Below, in pieces: positions 26,283 to 34,400 of a stretch of DNA of 34,400 bases. Positions within the stretch are counted from its first letter, which is position 1, and every line of letters begins with the position of its first letter. The translations under genes were made by a program, and so were the position numbers. The stretch is from Bacillus sp. HF117_J1_D. GTDB taxonomy: Bacteria; Bacillota; Bacilli; Bacillales; Bacillaceae_C. The stretch covers positions 1-34,400 of the forward strand of contig JAABNQ010000039.1 in assembly GCA_009928435.1 (NCBI GenBank). Direction: 5' to 3'. The notes beneath the pieces were generated by a model. That model was not told the DNA's origin and did not search any database. It saw only the letters and a list, made by a program, of their open reading frames with translations.

Positions 26283-27722
26283 TTAAGGTCTACGATTTCC
26301 TGAACGACGCTGAGGTTTCCTGTGCCCTTTATAAGATGACTGGCCAGGTTTCCCTCTTCTGCCGCGTCCGCCCCGATCACCTCTATAGAAATCCCGCTTA
26401 GAAGGTAGCGGCTTTTCCTCTGTGATATGGACTGGCGTTTTATCCGGTTCTTTAGTGATGACTTTCAATGCCGCAGCAATGACTTCCACCGCATCATGTT
26501 CGTTCATTAGGTCAACAGCTGTGGATCTATATTCATCCAGGTTACCCTCTTCAATTGTTTCGTTCAGTTTTTCCATTGTTAAGCGCTGTTGGCCTTCGAG
26601 CGCTTCGTCCCAAGTAGGCGGACGCATTGGATTCATCCGCTTTTTCGTTGTTTGTTCAACGATTCGAAGATAACCCATTTCTCGCGGGCTGACAAACGTA
26701 ACGGCGATCCCTTCTTTTCCAGCACGGCCTGTACGTCCAATACGGTGTACGTAGCTTTCCGGATCCTGAGGGATATCATAGTTATACACGTGAGTTACAC
26801 CTGAAATATCCAATCCCCGTGCGGCAACATCAGTGGCAACAAGAACATCTACTTTACCTTCTTTAAACTTCCGCAAAACGGATAGGCGTTTTGCCTGGCT
26901 CAAATCTCCGTGGATGCCTTCAGCTGTATATCCACGAACAGTCAAGGCATTGGAAAGCTCATCTACACGGCGCTTTGTCCGGCCAAACACGATCGCCAGC
27001 TCAGGTGATTGCACGTCAATCAGACGTGAAAGAACGTCAAATTTTTCCCTCTCAGGGATTTTAATAAAATATTGTTCAATTAACGGAACGGTCATTTCCC
27101 TTGCCTTTACTTTTACCAGTTCAGGAGACTTCATAAACCGTTCGCCTATGCGGCGGATTGGTTCTGGCATAGTTGCTGAAAAAAGCAATGTCTGTCTTTC
27201 TTCAGGAACAGTCTCCAAAATGGATTCGATATCTTCGATAAAGCCCATGTTCAGCATTTCATCCGCTTCATCGAGGATGACTGTATGGACATTACCCAAC
27301 TTCAAAGTCCGACGTTTGATGTGGTCAAGGACACGGCCTGGAGTTCCAACAACAATTTGCGGGCCTTTTTTCAGTGCTCTGATCTGACGCTGGATATCGG
27401 AACCTCCGTAAACAGCAAGTACGCGTACACGACTGTCGATCGCAATTTTGTACAGTTCTTCTGAAACCTGGATCGCCAACTCGCGCGTAGGCGCAATGAT
27501 AATCCCTTGAACACTGTAGTCCCTTGGATCAATCTTTTCAATCAAAGGGATTCCAAACGCCGCTGTCTTTCCAGTACCCGTTTGGGCCTGGCCAATTAAA
27601 TCTTTGCCTTCCATGCTGAGCGGGATTGTTTTTGCCTGTATCGGTGTAGCTTCTTCAAAGCCCATTCTATTGACTGCCTTTAAAATAGATGGACTCAAAT
27701 TTAAATCTGAAAACTTCGTCAA
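26283..27722 (-). CDS. cshA: DEAD-box RNA helicase CshA
   Basis: 479 aa. Q motif GFEEATPIQ, motif I AQTGTGKT, Ia PTRELA, TPGR, motif II DEAD, motif III SAT, then the second RecA domain with [10 protein letters not shown] and [10 protein letters not shown]. The C-terminal tail is basic and Arg/Gly-rich (from about residue 440), shorter than I recall for B. subtilis CshA. It unwinds RNA in mRNA decay and ribosome assembly, especially in the cold. TTG start, GGAG about 11 nt upstream. Single-gene unit with own promoter and terminator. Confidence 0.95.
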   Translation of the reverse strand: MTKFSDLNLSPSILKAVNRMGFEEATPIQAKTIPLSMEGKDLIGQAQTGTGKTAAFGIPLIEKIDPRDYSVQGIIIAPTRELAIQVSEELYKIAIDSRVRVLAVYGGSDIQRQIRALKKGPQIVVGTPGRVLDHIKRRTLKLGNVHTVILDEADEMLNMGFIEDIESILETVPEERQTLLFSATMPEPIRRIGERFMKSPELVKVKAREMTVPLIEQYFIKIPEREKFDVLSRLIDVQSPELAIVFGRTKRRVDELSNALTVRGYTAEGIHGDLSQAKRLSVLRKFKEGKVDVLVATDVAARGLDISGVTHVYNYDIPQDPESYVHRIGRTGRAGKEGIAVTFVSPREMGYLRIVEQTTKKRMNPMRPPTWDEALEGQQRLTMEKLNETIEEGNLDEYRSTAVDLMNEHDAVEVIAAALKVITKEPDKTPVHITEEKPLPSKRDFYRGDRGGRGRRGKPGQSSYKGHRKPQRRSGNRRP

Positions 27723-27799
27723 TGCTTCTCAATCTCCTTTTAAAACTTCAAGTTGAGGCGTTGCCCCACTTCTCGCGAAAACTATAAACGATGTTGCTA

Positions 27800-27828
27800 A
27801 TTCTAACACTAAAATCTGATGATGACAA
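27800..27828 (-). promoter_or_regulatory. cshA promoter
   Basis: Minus strand TTGTCA (27823-27828), 17 nt, TAGAAT (27800-27805), both 5 of 6. The -35 is part of the 3' arm of a hairpin formed by CTGATGACTGACA and TGTCATCATCAG (27815-27853). Confidence 0.65.
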
Positions 27829-27860
27829 TTTCCACTCAGCTGTCAGTCATCAGTTTTTTA

Positions 27861-27930
27861 AAAAAAGGTGCCGCTATCTCTCATCTCAACCATCGATATT
27901 AAAAAGTTTAGGTGAGAGGTAACGGCACCT
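27861..27930 (-). terminator. Terminator of ddl-murF
   Basis: Minus strand AGGTGCCG (27923-27930) pairs with CGGCACCT (27867-27874) and further inward CTCTCAC with GAGAGAT-side bases; seven T follow. A separate GGGCGG/CCGCCC hairpin lies at 27939-27956, right after murF. Confidence 0.8.
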
Positions 27931-27970
27931 AAGTGCAAGGGCGGCAGTTCCCGCCCCGCAATCTTATTCT

Positions 27971-29353
27971 TTATTCCTCAATGGTTAGCGCTTCAACTAC
28001 TTTTTCCATTTTCATGCCACGTGAAGCTTTGACAACAATAAGTTCGTTGCCAGAAATCTTTTCCTCAAGGGAGCGGATCAATTCATCCTGACTTTGGAAT
28101 GAGAAAACATGGCTCGTTGTAAAGTTTTTCTTCGCACCATGTGCAATCCATTTCCCAAGTTCTCCATATGTGTAAACATATTTTATTTTGGAAGGATCAA
28201 TCTCTTCTCCGATTTGTTCATGGTATTCTTTTTCCTTGTCTCCAAGCTCAAGCATATCTCCAAGCACTATAATCTTTTCCTTTTCACTGTTCATGCTTTC
28301 AAGCATCCCGATCACGGCTCGCAAAGCGGTTGGGCTTGAGTTATAAGAATCATTCAGAATGGTAGTCCCTTTGATTCCTTTGCTCCATTCCATTCTCATC
28401 GTAGACAGTCTCACGGAATTTAAACCGTTTTTCACATCAGCAGCCGGCACAGAAAATTCCCTCGCAGCAAGCAATGCTGCCAATGTATTCATGACATTAT
28501 GCTTCCCTGCAATCGGCAAAAATACCGGGTCTCCTGGAAAAATGGATGTGGTCAATGAACTGCCTCTCTCTTCTAGCGTCCAGTCTAACGGATAAGCGTC
28601 ATTTTCTGTTGATTCTCCAAATGTTACCAGCCGAAAATTCTTTAGTAAAGCGGTTTTTTCCTGTAAAAGCGGCTCATTCCCTGGGTAGATAAAGAGTCCG
28701 TCAGGAACCAGACCTTCTGTGATTTCAAATTTCGCATGTGCAATTTCTTCACGTGAGCCCAGATCAAGCAAATGGGCTTCCCCGATATTTGTAATAATGG
28801 CTACATCAGGTCGCGCAATCTTTGTCAGCAAGGATATTTCTCCTCTGCTGCTCATCCCCATTTCAAGAATCGCAATCTCGGTTTTTTCATCAAGTGCCAA
28901 AATAGTCAACGGAAGCCCAATATGATTATTAAAATTTCCTTCCGTCTTTTGAACACTATACGTCTCACCAAGAACAGCTGCTGTGATGTCTTTCGTTGTC
29001 GTTTTTCCGTTGCTGCCAGTTATTCCAACAACTTTTACCGACAATTCATCACGATAAGATTTCGCCATCTCCTGTAAGGCAAGCAGTGTGTCTTTTACAA
29101 TCAAAACCGGACCGTTAGTTGGCGGGTTCGGGACATCCTCCTGCCAAAAAACAGCCGCAGCTCCTTGCTGAAGTGCCATTTCTGCATGCTTATGTCCGTC
29201 AGTATGCTCCCCTTTAAAAGGAATGAACAAATTCCCTGGTAACACTTTACGCGAATCAATGGATACGCCCTTTACAAGATGTTGTGCATGCTCCGATATA
29301 TCATTTTCTATTTTGACCATGTTAGCTATCTGGCCGATTGTTCTTTGAATCAT
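27971..29353 (-). CDS. murF: UDP-MurNAc-tripeptide:D-Ala-D-Ala ligase MurF
   Basis: 460 aa. Adds the D-Ala-D-Ala made by Ddl to UDP-MurNAc-tripeptide, the last cytosolic step in building the peptidoglycan precursor. Mur ligase P-loop GITGSNGKTTTKD near residue 110, NIGEAHLLDLGSRE, and C-terminal NDSYNSSPTALRAV. ATG with AAGGGA, 15 nt after ddl, so the two genes form one operon matched to alr elsewhere in the window. Confidence 0.97.
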   Translation of the reverse strand: MIQRTIGQIANMVKIENDISEHAQHLVKGVSIDSRKVLPGNLFIPFKGEHTDGHKHAEMALQQGAAAVFWQEDVPNPPTNGPVLIVKDTLLALQEMAKSYRDELSVKVVGITGSNGKTTTKDITAAVLGETYSVQKTEGNFNNHIGLPLTILALDEKTEIAILEMGMSSRGEISLLTKIARPDVAIITNIGEAHLLDLGSREEIAHAKFEITEGLVPDGLFIYPGNEPLLQEKTALLKNFRLVTFGESTENDAYPLDWTLEERGSSLTTSIFPGDPVFLPIAGKHNVMNTLAALLAAREFSVPAADVKNGLNSVRLSTMRMEWSKGIKGTTILNDSYNSSPTALRAVIGMLESMNSEKEKIIVLGDMLELGDKEKEYHEQIGEEIDPSKIKYVYTYGELGKWIAHGAKKNFTTSHVFSFQSQDELIRSLEEKISGNELIVVKASRGMKMEKVVEALTIEE

Positions 29354-29368
29354 CAGGATCCCTTCTTT

Positions 29369-30412
29369 TTAAAAACTGTGAATGATGTTTTGTTTTTCTT
29401 CGTAACGTTCTCTGCCCAAATCGACAAGCCGTTCAATCAGCTTAGGGTATGGAACACCAGTATTCTTCCAAAGAAGCGGGAACATACTGGCCGGAGTAAA
29501 ACCAGGCATTGTATTGACCTCATTGATCAGCACCCTTCCGTCTGACGTTACGAAGAAGTCCATTCTTGCGAGACCTGAGCAATCCAGCGATTTATAGGCT
29601 GTAAACGCCATCTTGCGAATCTCGTCGTAGCTTACTTCAGGAATGGCAGCTGGAATCACAAGCTCCGTTGTCTGATCCGCATATTTCGCTTCATAATCAT
29701 AGAATTCTTTTTTAGGGACGATTTCTCCCGCAACTGAACATGCGAGCTCATCGTTTCCAAGGACGCCAACCTCAACTTCTCTAGCAAGGACTCCTTCCTC
29801 AATGATAATCTTCCTGTCATAGCGAAAAGCATCTTCAAAGGCGGATACCAATTCGTCACGGTTGTCACATTTGCTGATTCCGACACTTGAGCCAAGATTT
29901 GCAGGTTTTACAAAGCTCGGATACCCAATTTGCTCTTCAACCTGTTTATATGCCGCTTCTCTATTCGATTCCCATGTACTGCGAATGAAAGAAACATATT
30001 TCACCTGATTCAAGCCAGCTTGTGCAAAAATATTCTTCATGACCACTTTATCCATACCAGCAGAAGAGGCAAGGACGCCATTTCCAACATATGGGATATT
30101 TAAAATTTCAAGTAGCCCTTGAACTGTACCATCCTCTCCATTAGGACCATGAAGAAGCGGGAACACCATATCATAATCCGTATTTAATGACTGAGGCATT
30201 AATTCATTGCCGCCATTTGAAAACTGTAGTTGTTTTATATCCTCAACAGGTTCCGTAATTTGCGGGCCTTGAATCCATCTACCTTCCTTTGTAATGAAAA
30301 TCGGAAAAATATCAAATTTATTCATATCAAGTGCATGTATGACCGCTTTTGCAGTTTGCAGCGAAACTTCATGTTCAGCAGATTTTCCACCGTATAACAA
30401 ACACAATTTCAT
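29369..30412 (-). CDS. ddl: D-alanine--D-alanine ligase
   Basis: 347 aa from ATG 30412, which follows GGAGG by 8 nt; an ATG seven codons earlier is less well placed. ATP-grasp enzyme joining two D-alanines. N-terminal [25 protein letters not shown], the omega-loop EFYDYEAKY typical of dipeptide (not depsipeptide) ligases, and C-terminal ARMDFF plus [10 protein letters not shown] metal site. The omega-loop tyrosines give no hint of vancomycin-type D-lactate specificity. Confidence 0.97.
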   Translation of the reverse strand: MKLCLLYGGKSAEHEVSLQTAKAVIHALDMNKFDIFPIFITKEGRWIQGPQITEPVEDIKQLQFSNGGNELMPQSLNTDYDMVFPLLHGPNGEDGTVQGLLEILNIPYVGNGVLASSAGMDKVVMKNIFAQAGLNQVKYVSFIRSTWESNREAAYKQVEEQIGYPSFVKPANLGSSVGISKCDNRDELVSAFEDAFRYDRKIIIEEGVLAREVEVGVLGNDELACSVAGEIVPKKEFYDYEAKYADQTTELVIPAAIPEVSYDEIRKMAFTAYKSLDCSGLARMDFFVTSDGRVLINEVNTMPGFTPASMFPLLWKNTGVPYPKLIERLVDLGRERYEEKQNIIHSF

Positions 30413-30767
30413 TTTATTATCCTCCATCTCCATAACATCTTTTTAATTTTACCATGATTTTTAATAAAACAAAGAAGAAATCGTTATGGCGGACAGGAAC
30501 GATTTATTTGAAAGGCTGTCATAACTGTTTTCACACATGCTTCCGCCCATTTATTATCATATGCCTATTCAGTATCGCTGTTGAAATGGGATGGCAGCGG
30601 GATTCCGAAGAAGTTGATGTTTGCAGTCGAATTGTGTATCAATGTAAGCTTGTTCGTTCGACAAATTCTCATCTATAAAGAAAAGTTCATTCTATTATGC
30701 TAGAATAATGCAGGCGGCTCTTTTCAATAAAGAGGCCGATCACAAACATTATGGAGGTCCGTTTATC
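30413..30767. other. Divergent intergenic region ddl / symporter
   Basis: No convincing gene. On the minus strand a ddl promoter may be TTGTTT (30467-30472), 15 nt, TGG-TAAAAT (30446-30451). On the plus strand an extended -10 TGCTAGAAT (30698-30706) overlaps the inverted repeat ATTCTA-ttatgc-TAGAAT (about 30689-30706). Confidence 0.45.
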
Positions 30768-31949
30768 ATGAAATTCGGTTTATTACCGCGCATTATACTT
30801 GCCATCGTGCTCGGTATTTTAATAGGGCTAGTCTCGCCTATTCCTTTGATACGGGGCTTCGCTACTTTCAACGGATTATTTGGGAACTTTCTAGGCTTCA
30901 TCATTCCTCTGCTGATTATCGGCTTTATTGTTCCGGGAATCGGCGCTATTGGACAGGGAGCGGGAAAGCTGCTTGGTTGGACTGCTGCCATCGCCTACAT
31001 TTCTACAATTGTAGCTGGCCTGCTGGCGTTTATTACTGCAAAAACACTTTACCCTTCTATTTTAGCCAAGCAATCGTTGAAGGAATTCACTAATCCAGAA
31101 GAGGCGCTTTTAAAACCTTATTTTAATATTGAGATGGACCCGCTCATGGGTATCATGACTGCCTTACTGTTATCCTTTGTCATCGGGATTGGTATTGCGG
31201 CAGTTAAAAGCGATTTGCTTTTGAATGTATCCAACGACTTCAGAGATATCATTCATCTTGTCATTGAAAAAGTGATCATCCCTTTATTGCCGATCCACAT
31301 TTTAGGTATATTTGCGAATATGACCCATGCCGGCCAAGTTGGATCAATATTGAGCATCTTTATCAAGGTTTTTGCCATGATCATTGTTCTTCATATAGCT
31401 TATTTAATCATTCAATATATGATTGCCGGCTCCGTGCAAAAGAGGAATCCTTTTTCCATGTTAAAAACGATGAGTCCTGCCTATTTTACAGCACTAGGAA
31501 CACAGTCATCCGCAGCAACAATTCCTGTTACTTTAAAGCAGGCCAAAAAAATAGTTAAGCGGGAAAGAGTTGCGGATTTTACAATTCCATTGCTGGCAAC
31601 CATTCATTTGTCCGGAAGTACCATTACGTTGGTTAGCTGTTCCATGGCCGTAATGTTCATGCTGGGACACAGTTACGCATTGATGACCATGCTCCCATTC
31701 ATTTTGATGCTGGGCATTACGATGGTAGCAGCACCTGGCGTTCCAGGAGGCGCAGTAATGGCGGCAATCGGCCTATTGGAATCCATGCTCGGATTTGGTC
31801 CTGCAATGACCGCTTTAATGATTGCTCTCTACATTACCCAGGACAGCTTTGGAACAGCCTGCAACGTTACAGGCGATGGGGCCATTACAGCAATTATGGA
31901 TAAAATCAGCCGTGGAAATTCTGTCGAAGATGGCCGTAAAGCCATCTAG
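30768..31949 (+). CDS. Dicarboxylate/amino acid:cation symporter
   Basis: 393 aa from ATG 30768 (GGAGG ten bases upstream). Polytopic protein of the DAACS (SLC1-like) family, probably taking up glutamate, serine, threonine or a dicarboxylate with Na+ or H+. Serine-rich hairpin GTQSSAATIPVTLKQAKK, second hairpin APGVPGGAV, and the substrate/Na+ helix DSFGTACNVTGDG, where NVTGDG stands for the usual NxxGD. Substrate cannot be told from sequence. Plus strand, single gene, closed by a strong terminator. Confidence 0.88.
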   Translation: MKFGLLPRIILAIVLGILIGLVSPIPLIRGFATFNGLFGNFLGFIIPLLIIGFIVPGIGAIGQGAGKLLGWTAAIAYISTIVAGLLAFITAKTLYPSILAKQSLKEFTNPEEALLKPYFNIEMDPLMGIMTALLLSFVIGIGIAAVKSDLLLNVSNDFRDIIHLVIEKVIIPLLPIHILGIFANMTHAGQVGSILSIFIKVFAMIIVLHIAYLIIQYMIAGSVQKRNPFSMLKTMSPAYFTALGTQSSAATIPVTLKQAKKIVKRERVADFTIPLLATIHLSGSTITLVSCSMAVMFMLGHSYALMTMLPFILMLGITMVAAPGVPGGAVMAAIGLLESMLGFGPAMTALMIALYITQDSFGTACNVTGDGAITAIMDKISRGNSVEDGRKAI

Positions 31950-31955
31950 TTCTCA

Positions 31956-31990
31956 GGCCCTCTCGTTAAGAGGGCCCTTTCTTTTTTAGC
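31956..31990 (+). terminator. Terminator of the symporter gene
   Basis: GGCCCTCT (31956-31963) pairs with AGAGGGCC (31969-31976), then CTTTCTTTTTT. Confidence 0.85.
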
Positions 31991-32064
31991 TTTTCACACA
32001 TTTGGGGCATTTTCCTGTCCTTAACTGCCAGGATCTTCCCTCTCTCCTTGGAAACCCTCGACTA

Positions 32065-32099
32065 TATTAAAATCCAGCTCCTTATGCAAGTAGCTGGAT
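32065..32099 (-). terminator. Terminator of the 256-aa unknown gene
   Basis: Minus strand ATCCAGCT (32092-32099) pairs with AGCTGGAT (32072-32079), followed by TTTAATA. Confidence 0.7.
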
Positions 32100-32109
32100 C
32101 CACAACTAT

Positions 32110-32880
32110 CTATTCTAACAATGCCTGCCATTTCCCAGCCTTCCGGTCGAGGACGAGTCTTCCATCGGGTGCATGTCTGCTTTGTTGCAAATATTCATCG
32201 TACATTTCATCACTATCCATAAAATCTCCGACTATCCAAATAGGCAATTCCATTTTCAACCGGTCACTCGTCACCTTCTCGAAGGAAAACACAATTCCTT
32301 CTTTCATCTGTCCGCTCACGATCTGTATGATATCTGCCGGAATGAAAGGAATTGGACGGGATCTTTGGCGTCCAAAAAAGGTGCGTTCCCTTCTCGGACT
32401 CATTCTGTATGAAATGACCACGCCAATCATCGCAAAGAAATGTTCCCATTTTTTATAGTAGATCTTATTAAATATGCCGTCTCCTTCTGTTAAGTAAAAA
32501 AATTGATTCCCAAGCATTCTGTAAAAAGGTGGTCTTAAAGGTGATTTAATATGGCCTAAATAGAGAAGTTCAGCAAGTTCCTGGCCTGTCAGCTCATTCA
32601 ATTCTTCCTCATCAGAAAAATCAGTCCAACAGAATTCATCATAGCGAAAAACGTCATCTTCCAGTAACTGTTCAACATTTTCATTTGTGACGAAATTCAG
32701 TCGAGTATGCATGTTATAGTAGCCATCATCAAATTGATGTTTAAGCAATAGCAGATTTGACGGTTTTACAGGAATTCCTTTCATAAAATCGGAGAACTGA
32801 ATCCCAGATGACAAGATATACCGAGCAGTATGATTCATGTGAATGTATATAATATTTCTCTCAGCTGCTTGATTTTTCAA
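32110..32880 (-). CDS. Conserved protein of unknown function
   Basis: 256 aa from TTG 32880, six nt after GGGGGAA; a TTG five codons upstream lies within that RBS. No signal peptide or clear membrane helix. Visible features: an N-terminal segment ERNIIYIHMNHTARYILSS, an acidic middle (EDDVFRYDEFCWTDFSDEEE), many aromatic residues, and a C-terminal WIVGDFMDSDEMYDEYLQ. No catalytic motif recognised. It reads like a Bacillaceae-restricted soluble protein; I know no function. Single gene with its own terminator. Confidence 0.8.
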   Translation of the reverse strand: MKNQAAERNIIYIHMNHTARYILSSGIQFSDFMKGIPVKPSNLLLLKHQFDDGYYNMHTRLNFVTNENVEQLLEDDVFRYDEFCWTDFSDEEELNELTGQELAELLYLGHIKSPLRPPFYRMLGNQFFYLTEGDGIFNKIYYKKWEHFFAMIGVVISYRMSPRRERTFFGRQRSRPIPFIPADIIQIVSGQMKEGIVFSFEKVTSDRLKMELPIWIVGDFMDSDEMYDEYLQQSRHAPDGRLVLDRKAGKWQALLE

Positions 32881-33048
32881 TGAGATTTCCCCCAAAAATA
32901 TAGTCGCACAATATACCTATAATCTATATTAACAAAAATTTGTTATGACTATTATTACATATTCACAACAAATTGATCGGGTTCGAAACGACTCCTTGAA
33001 AATTGGTTATGTGCGAAGAAAGCTTTATGGTGAAAGCGTCCAAATTTT

Positions 33049-33276
33049 GTGAAATGGAGGAGTTCCCGGTTGGATCAACTCATTGTTGAAGACAACAGAA
33101 AAGCATCAGCGACTAAGCCAATCATTTCAAATTTGGATGGATACCTGTCCGCCACCCAATTAGGTATTACCATTGCTTCTCTTGATCTTGGATGTCTCGG
33201 TGAAGTTTTCGATTTTATTTCCAGGGAAATGATTTATTTCGACATCATTTCCCCCGATATTCAGACTAAAAAATGA
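33049..33276 (+). pseudogene. Remnant of a CNNM/hemolysin C-type (DUF21-CBS) transporter gene
   Basis: The stretch SSRLDQLIVEDNRKASATK, followed by NLDGYLSATQLGITIASL, matches the end of the first helix and the conserved loop of the CNNM/DUF21 domain (YhdP/YugS/YrkA type, about 430 aa when whole). The N-terminal hydrophobic helix is missing: upstream the frame has a stop and no family-like sequence. Everything after LGCLGE is replaced by unrelated residues, and the CBS and CorC domains are absent. The family's LGLGWLGEP has become LDLGCLGEV. No clear RBS for the GTG. Confidence 0.7.
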
Positions 33277-33291
33277 CATATTTCAGTGGCT

Positions 33292-33336
33292 ATTCCATCA
33301 ATATGTGCTGACACCTTGATGGAATAATGCTATACT
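33292..33336 (+). promoter_or_regulatory. dedA promoter with overlapping inverted repeat
   Basis: CTGACA (33308-33313), 17 nt, TATACT (33331-33336) with TG one base before the -10. A perfect 10-bp inverted repeat ATTCCATCAA (33292-33301) / TTGATGGAAT (33316-33325), 14 nt apart, encloses the -35. It may be an operator or a terminator stem of the remnant upstream. Confidence 0.6.
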
Positions 33337-33374
33337 TCTTTTAGCAATTCGTCATCTAAAAGGAGTATATTTGA

Positions 33375-33968
33375 ATGATATCTGAATGGCTTGCAGTTAT
33401 TGAAAATTGGCTGATAGACTACGGAGTGTTAGGGCTAATAATCGTCTCATTCACGGATTCTGCTTTTTCACCAATCATTCCCGAAGTATTGTTACTTCCT
33501 ATGGGCATTGCGGCACCCGATCAAGTTTGGTTGTACGCTTTTTACACGACAGTAGCTTCCGTTTTTGGGGCACTACTTGGATGGTATATTGGAAAGAAAT
33601 TAGGAAGGCCCATTCTACTCCGTTTTATCAAGGCAGATAAAATAGACAAAGTAGAATATTACTTTGAAAAATATGGTGCGATGGCCATCTTAATAGCAGC
33701 GTTTACCCCTGTTCCTTACAAAGTTTTCACCATTTTTTCTGGGATTTCCAAGGTGAGAATTAAGAAGCTCATTTTTTGGTCTATTCTGGGAAGGGGAGGG
33801 CGTTTTTTCCTTGAAGCAGCAATCATTGCCGCACTTGGTGCCAAGGCCAAACCTTTCATTGAAGAAAATTTCGCTTTGATCACACTCGGCATTGGCGGGT
33901 TTGCGGTGATCGCTTTTATTATATACCGCTTAATCCTTAGCAGAAAAAATGCAGCCACAAGCAAATAA
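33375..33968 (+). CDS. DedA-family (VTT/SNARE-associated) membrane protein
   Basis: 197 aa with four or five hydrophobic segments. Family marks: a polar re-entrant region PIIPEVLLLPMG (residues 34-45), GALLGWYIGKKLGRP, the FTPVPYKVFTIFSG stretch near 110-123 and the Arg-rich GRGGRFFLEA. DedA proteins of this fold transport or flip polyprenyl phosphate or phospholipids; the substrate is not evident here. ATG with AAAGGAG. Single gene with its own promoter and terminator. Confidence 0.88.
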   Translation: MISEWLAVIENWLIDYGVLGLIIVSFTDSAFSPIIPEVLLLPMGIAAPDQVWLYAFYTTVASVFGALLGWYIGKKLGRPILLRFIKADKIDKVEYYFEKYGAMAILIAAFTPVPYKVFTIFSGISKVRIKKLIFWSILGRGGRFFLEAAIIAALGAKAKPFIEENFALITLGIGGFAVIAFIIYRLILSRKNAATSK

Positions 33969-33975
33969 AACAACA

Positions 33976-34011
33976 ATGCGGGCCAGTATAATGTACAAGC
34001 CCGCATCGTTT
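33976..34011. terminator. Bidirectional terminator between dedA and the 50-aa ORF
   Basis: ATGCGGGC (33976-33983) pairs with GCCCGCAT (33999-34006); CGTTTTTATT follows on the plus strand and TGTTGTTTTATTT on the minus strand. Confidence 0.8.
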
Positions 34012-34164
34012 TTATTCTACATGGTATTCTGTATACCCTAGGATAGCCTGTACTTCATCCAAGACTTTGAAAAGTTCCAAACGAGATTTCGTAACTGAAA
34101 TATCTACTCCCAGTTCAGCAAGACTATCCATAAATTTTTCGAGTTGTTCATGATCTCTATGCAA
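34012..34164 (-). CDS. Small protein of unknown function
   Basis: 50 aa from TTG 34164, with GGGGTGG spaced as a normal RBS. An ATG nine codons further upstream (34191) is in frame but lacks an RBS. Sequence features: charged, helical, beginning HRDHEQLEKFMDSLAELG and ending LGYTEYHVE; codon use looks Bacillus-like. It has the size of small Bacillus regulators such as Spo0E-type phosphatases, but no SQELD motif. The following terminator supports a real gene. Not recognised. Confidence 0.55.
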   Translation of the reverse strand: MHRDHEQLEKFMDSLAELGVDISVTKSRLELFKVLDEVQAILGYTEYHVE

Positions 34165-34400
34165 AAGACCACCCCATTTAAGATTTAACATCTTACAGTT
34201 ATTTTAACGTACTTTTCAAGTGATTTGAATCGTTTTCAGAAAAAAATAAAAAGATGTGTCCAAATTAAAACATTCTTGTTTAATATTCCCTGTCTTTCGA
34301 ACAATAAACTTCTTTTCAGGAACATATGATGAAAAATGTTCGTTTACCCTAGTTTTGCAGCGCATTTAATCATTCCCTGACCCGGAGGCGTTGATGCAAT

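Noticed and set aside
27861-27930. T-box-like leader for cshA suggested by GGTGCC stem
   Set aside because: No AGGGTGGNACCGCG T-box sequence or specifier stem; it behaves as the murF terminator and lies upstream of the cshA promoter.
30454-30678. 74-codon plus-strand frame between ddl and the symporter
   Set aside because: No RBS, unnatural composition, and it overlaps the ddl promoter region.
34320-34341. GAACAT-N10-ATGTTC as a possible LexA/SOS box
   Set aside because: The Bacillus SOS box needs GAAC-N4-GTTC; the spacing here is far too long.

Overview
The window reads as a chromosome segment of a member of the Bacillaceae (low-to-mid GC Firmicute). Evidence: AGGAGG-type ribosome binding sites everywhere, frequent TTG and GTG starts, a complete rsbR-S-T-U-V-W-sigB-rsbX module, the spore cortex gene cmpA, and a gene order that follows the Bacillus subtilis ddl-murF-cshA-ydbS-ydbT-ydcA-acpS-ydcC-alr-ndoAI-ndoA-rsb/sigB-tex-ydcK-tRNA block. 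Nearly all genes are on the minus strand, so the window is read from right to left. The exact genus cannot be told from the sequence alone.

Right to left: a poorly characterised end (34.4-30.4 kb) holds a 50-aa unknown ORF, a DedA-family membrane protein, a fragment of a CNNM/hemolysin C-type transporter gene, an unknown 256-aa protein and a dicarboxylate/amino acid:cation symporter. Then come cell-wall genes (ddl, murF), the RNA helicase cshA, two PH-domain membrane proteins (ydbS, ydbT), a rhomboid protease, acpS and the lipoprotein ydcC. An adenine deaminase and a purine permease (adenine salvage) sit between ydcC and alr, a departure from the B. subtilis order. Next are alr, the EndoAI/EndoA antitoxin-toxin pair and the whole general-stress sigma-B operon with a clear internal sigma-B promoter in front of rsbV. 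Then tex, the tiny convergent sporulation gene cmpA, and an SprT-like gene.

Between the SprT-like gene and the tRNA cluster lies a second departure from the B. subtilis order: a glycerol catabolism island glpD-glpP-glpF-glpK followed by a GapA-type glyceraldehyde-3-phosphate dehydrogenase gene. Two leaders (upstream of glpF and of glpD) carry the same GlpP-type antitermination sequence followed by an intrinsic terminator. Because glpP is cotranscribed behind glpD, the antiterminator should control its own synthesis. The left end is a nine-gene tRNA cluster (Ser-Glu-Asp-Gln-Lys-Leu-Arg-Pro-Gly, the last cut by the window edge) with one consensus promoter in front and two further promoters inside.

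Two families of structured intergenic repeats are visible (one inside the tRNA cluster and between ydcC and acpS; one upstream of alr and in the leader of the purine permease). I see no insertion sequence, prophage, CRISPR array or rRNA gene. I did not find a convincing wholly new multi-gene system. The most unusual items are the self-controlled glpD-glpP arrangement, the structured permease leader, the tandem repeat at the rsbR promoter and the unknown genes at the right end.
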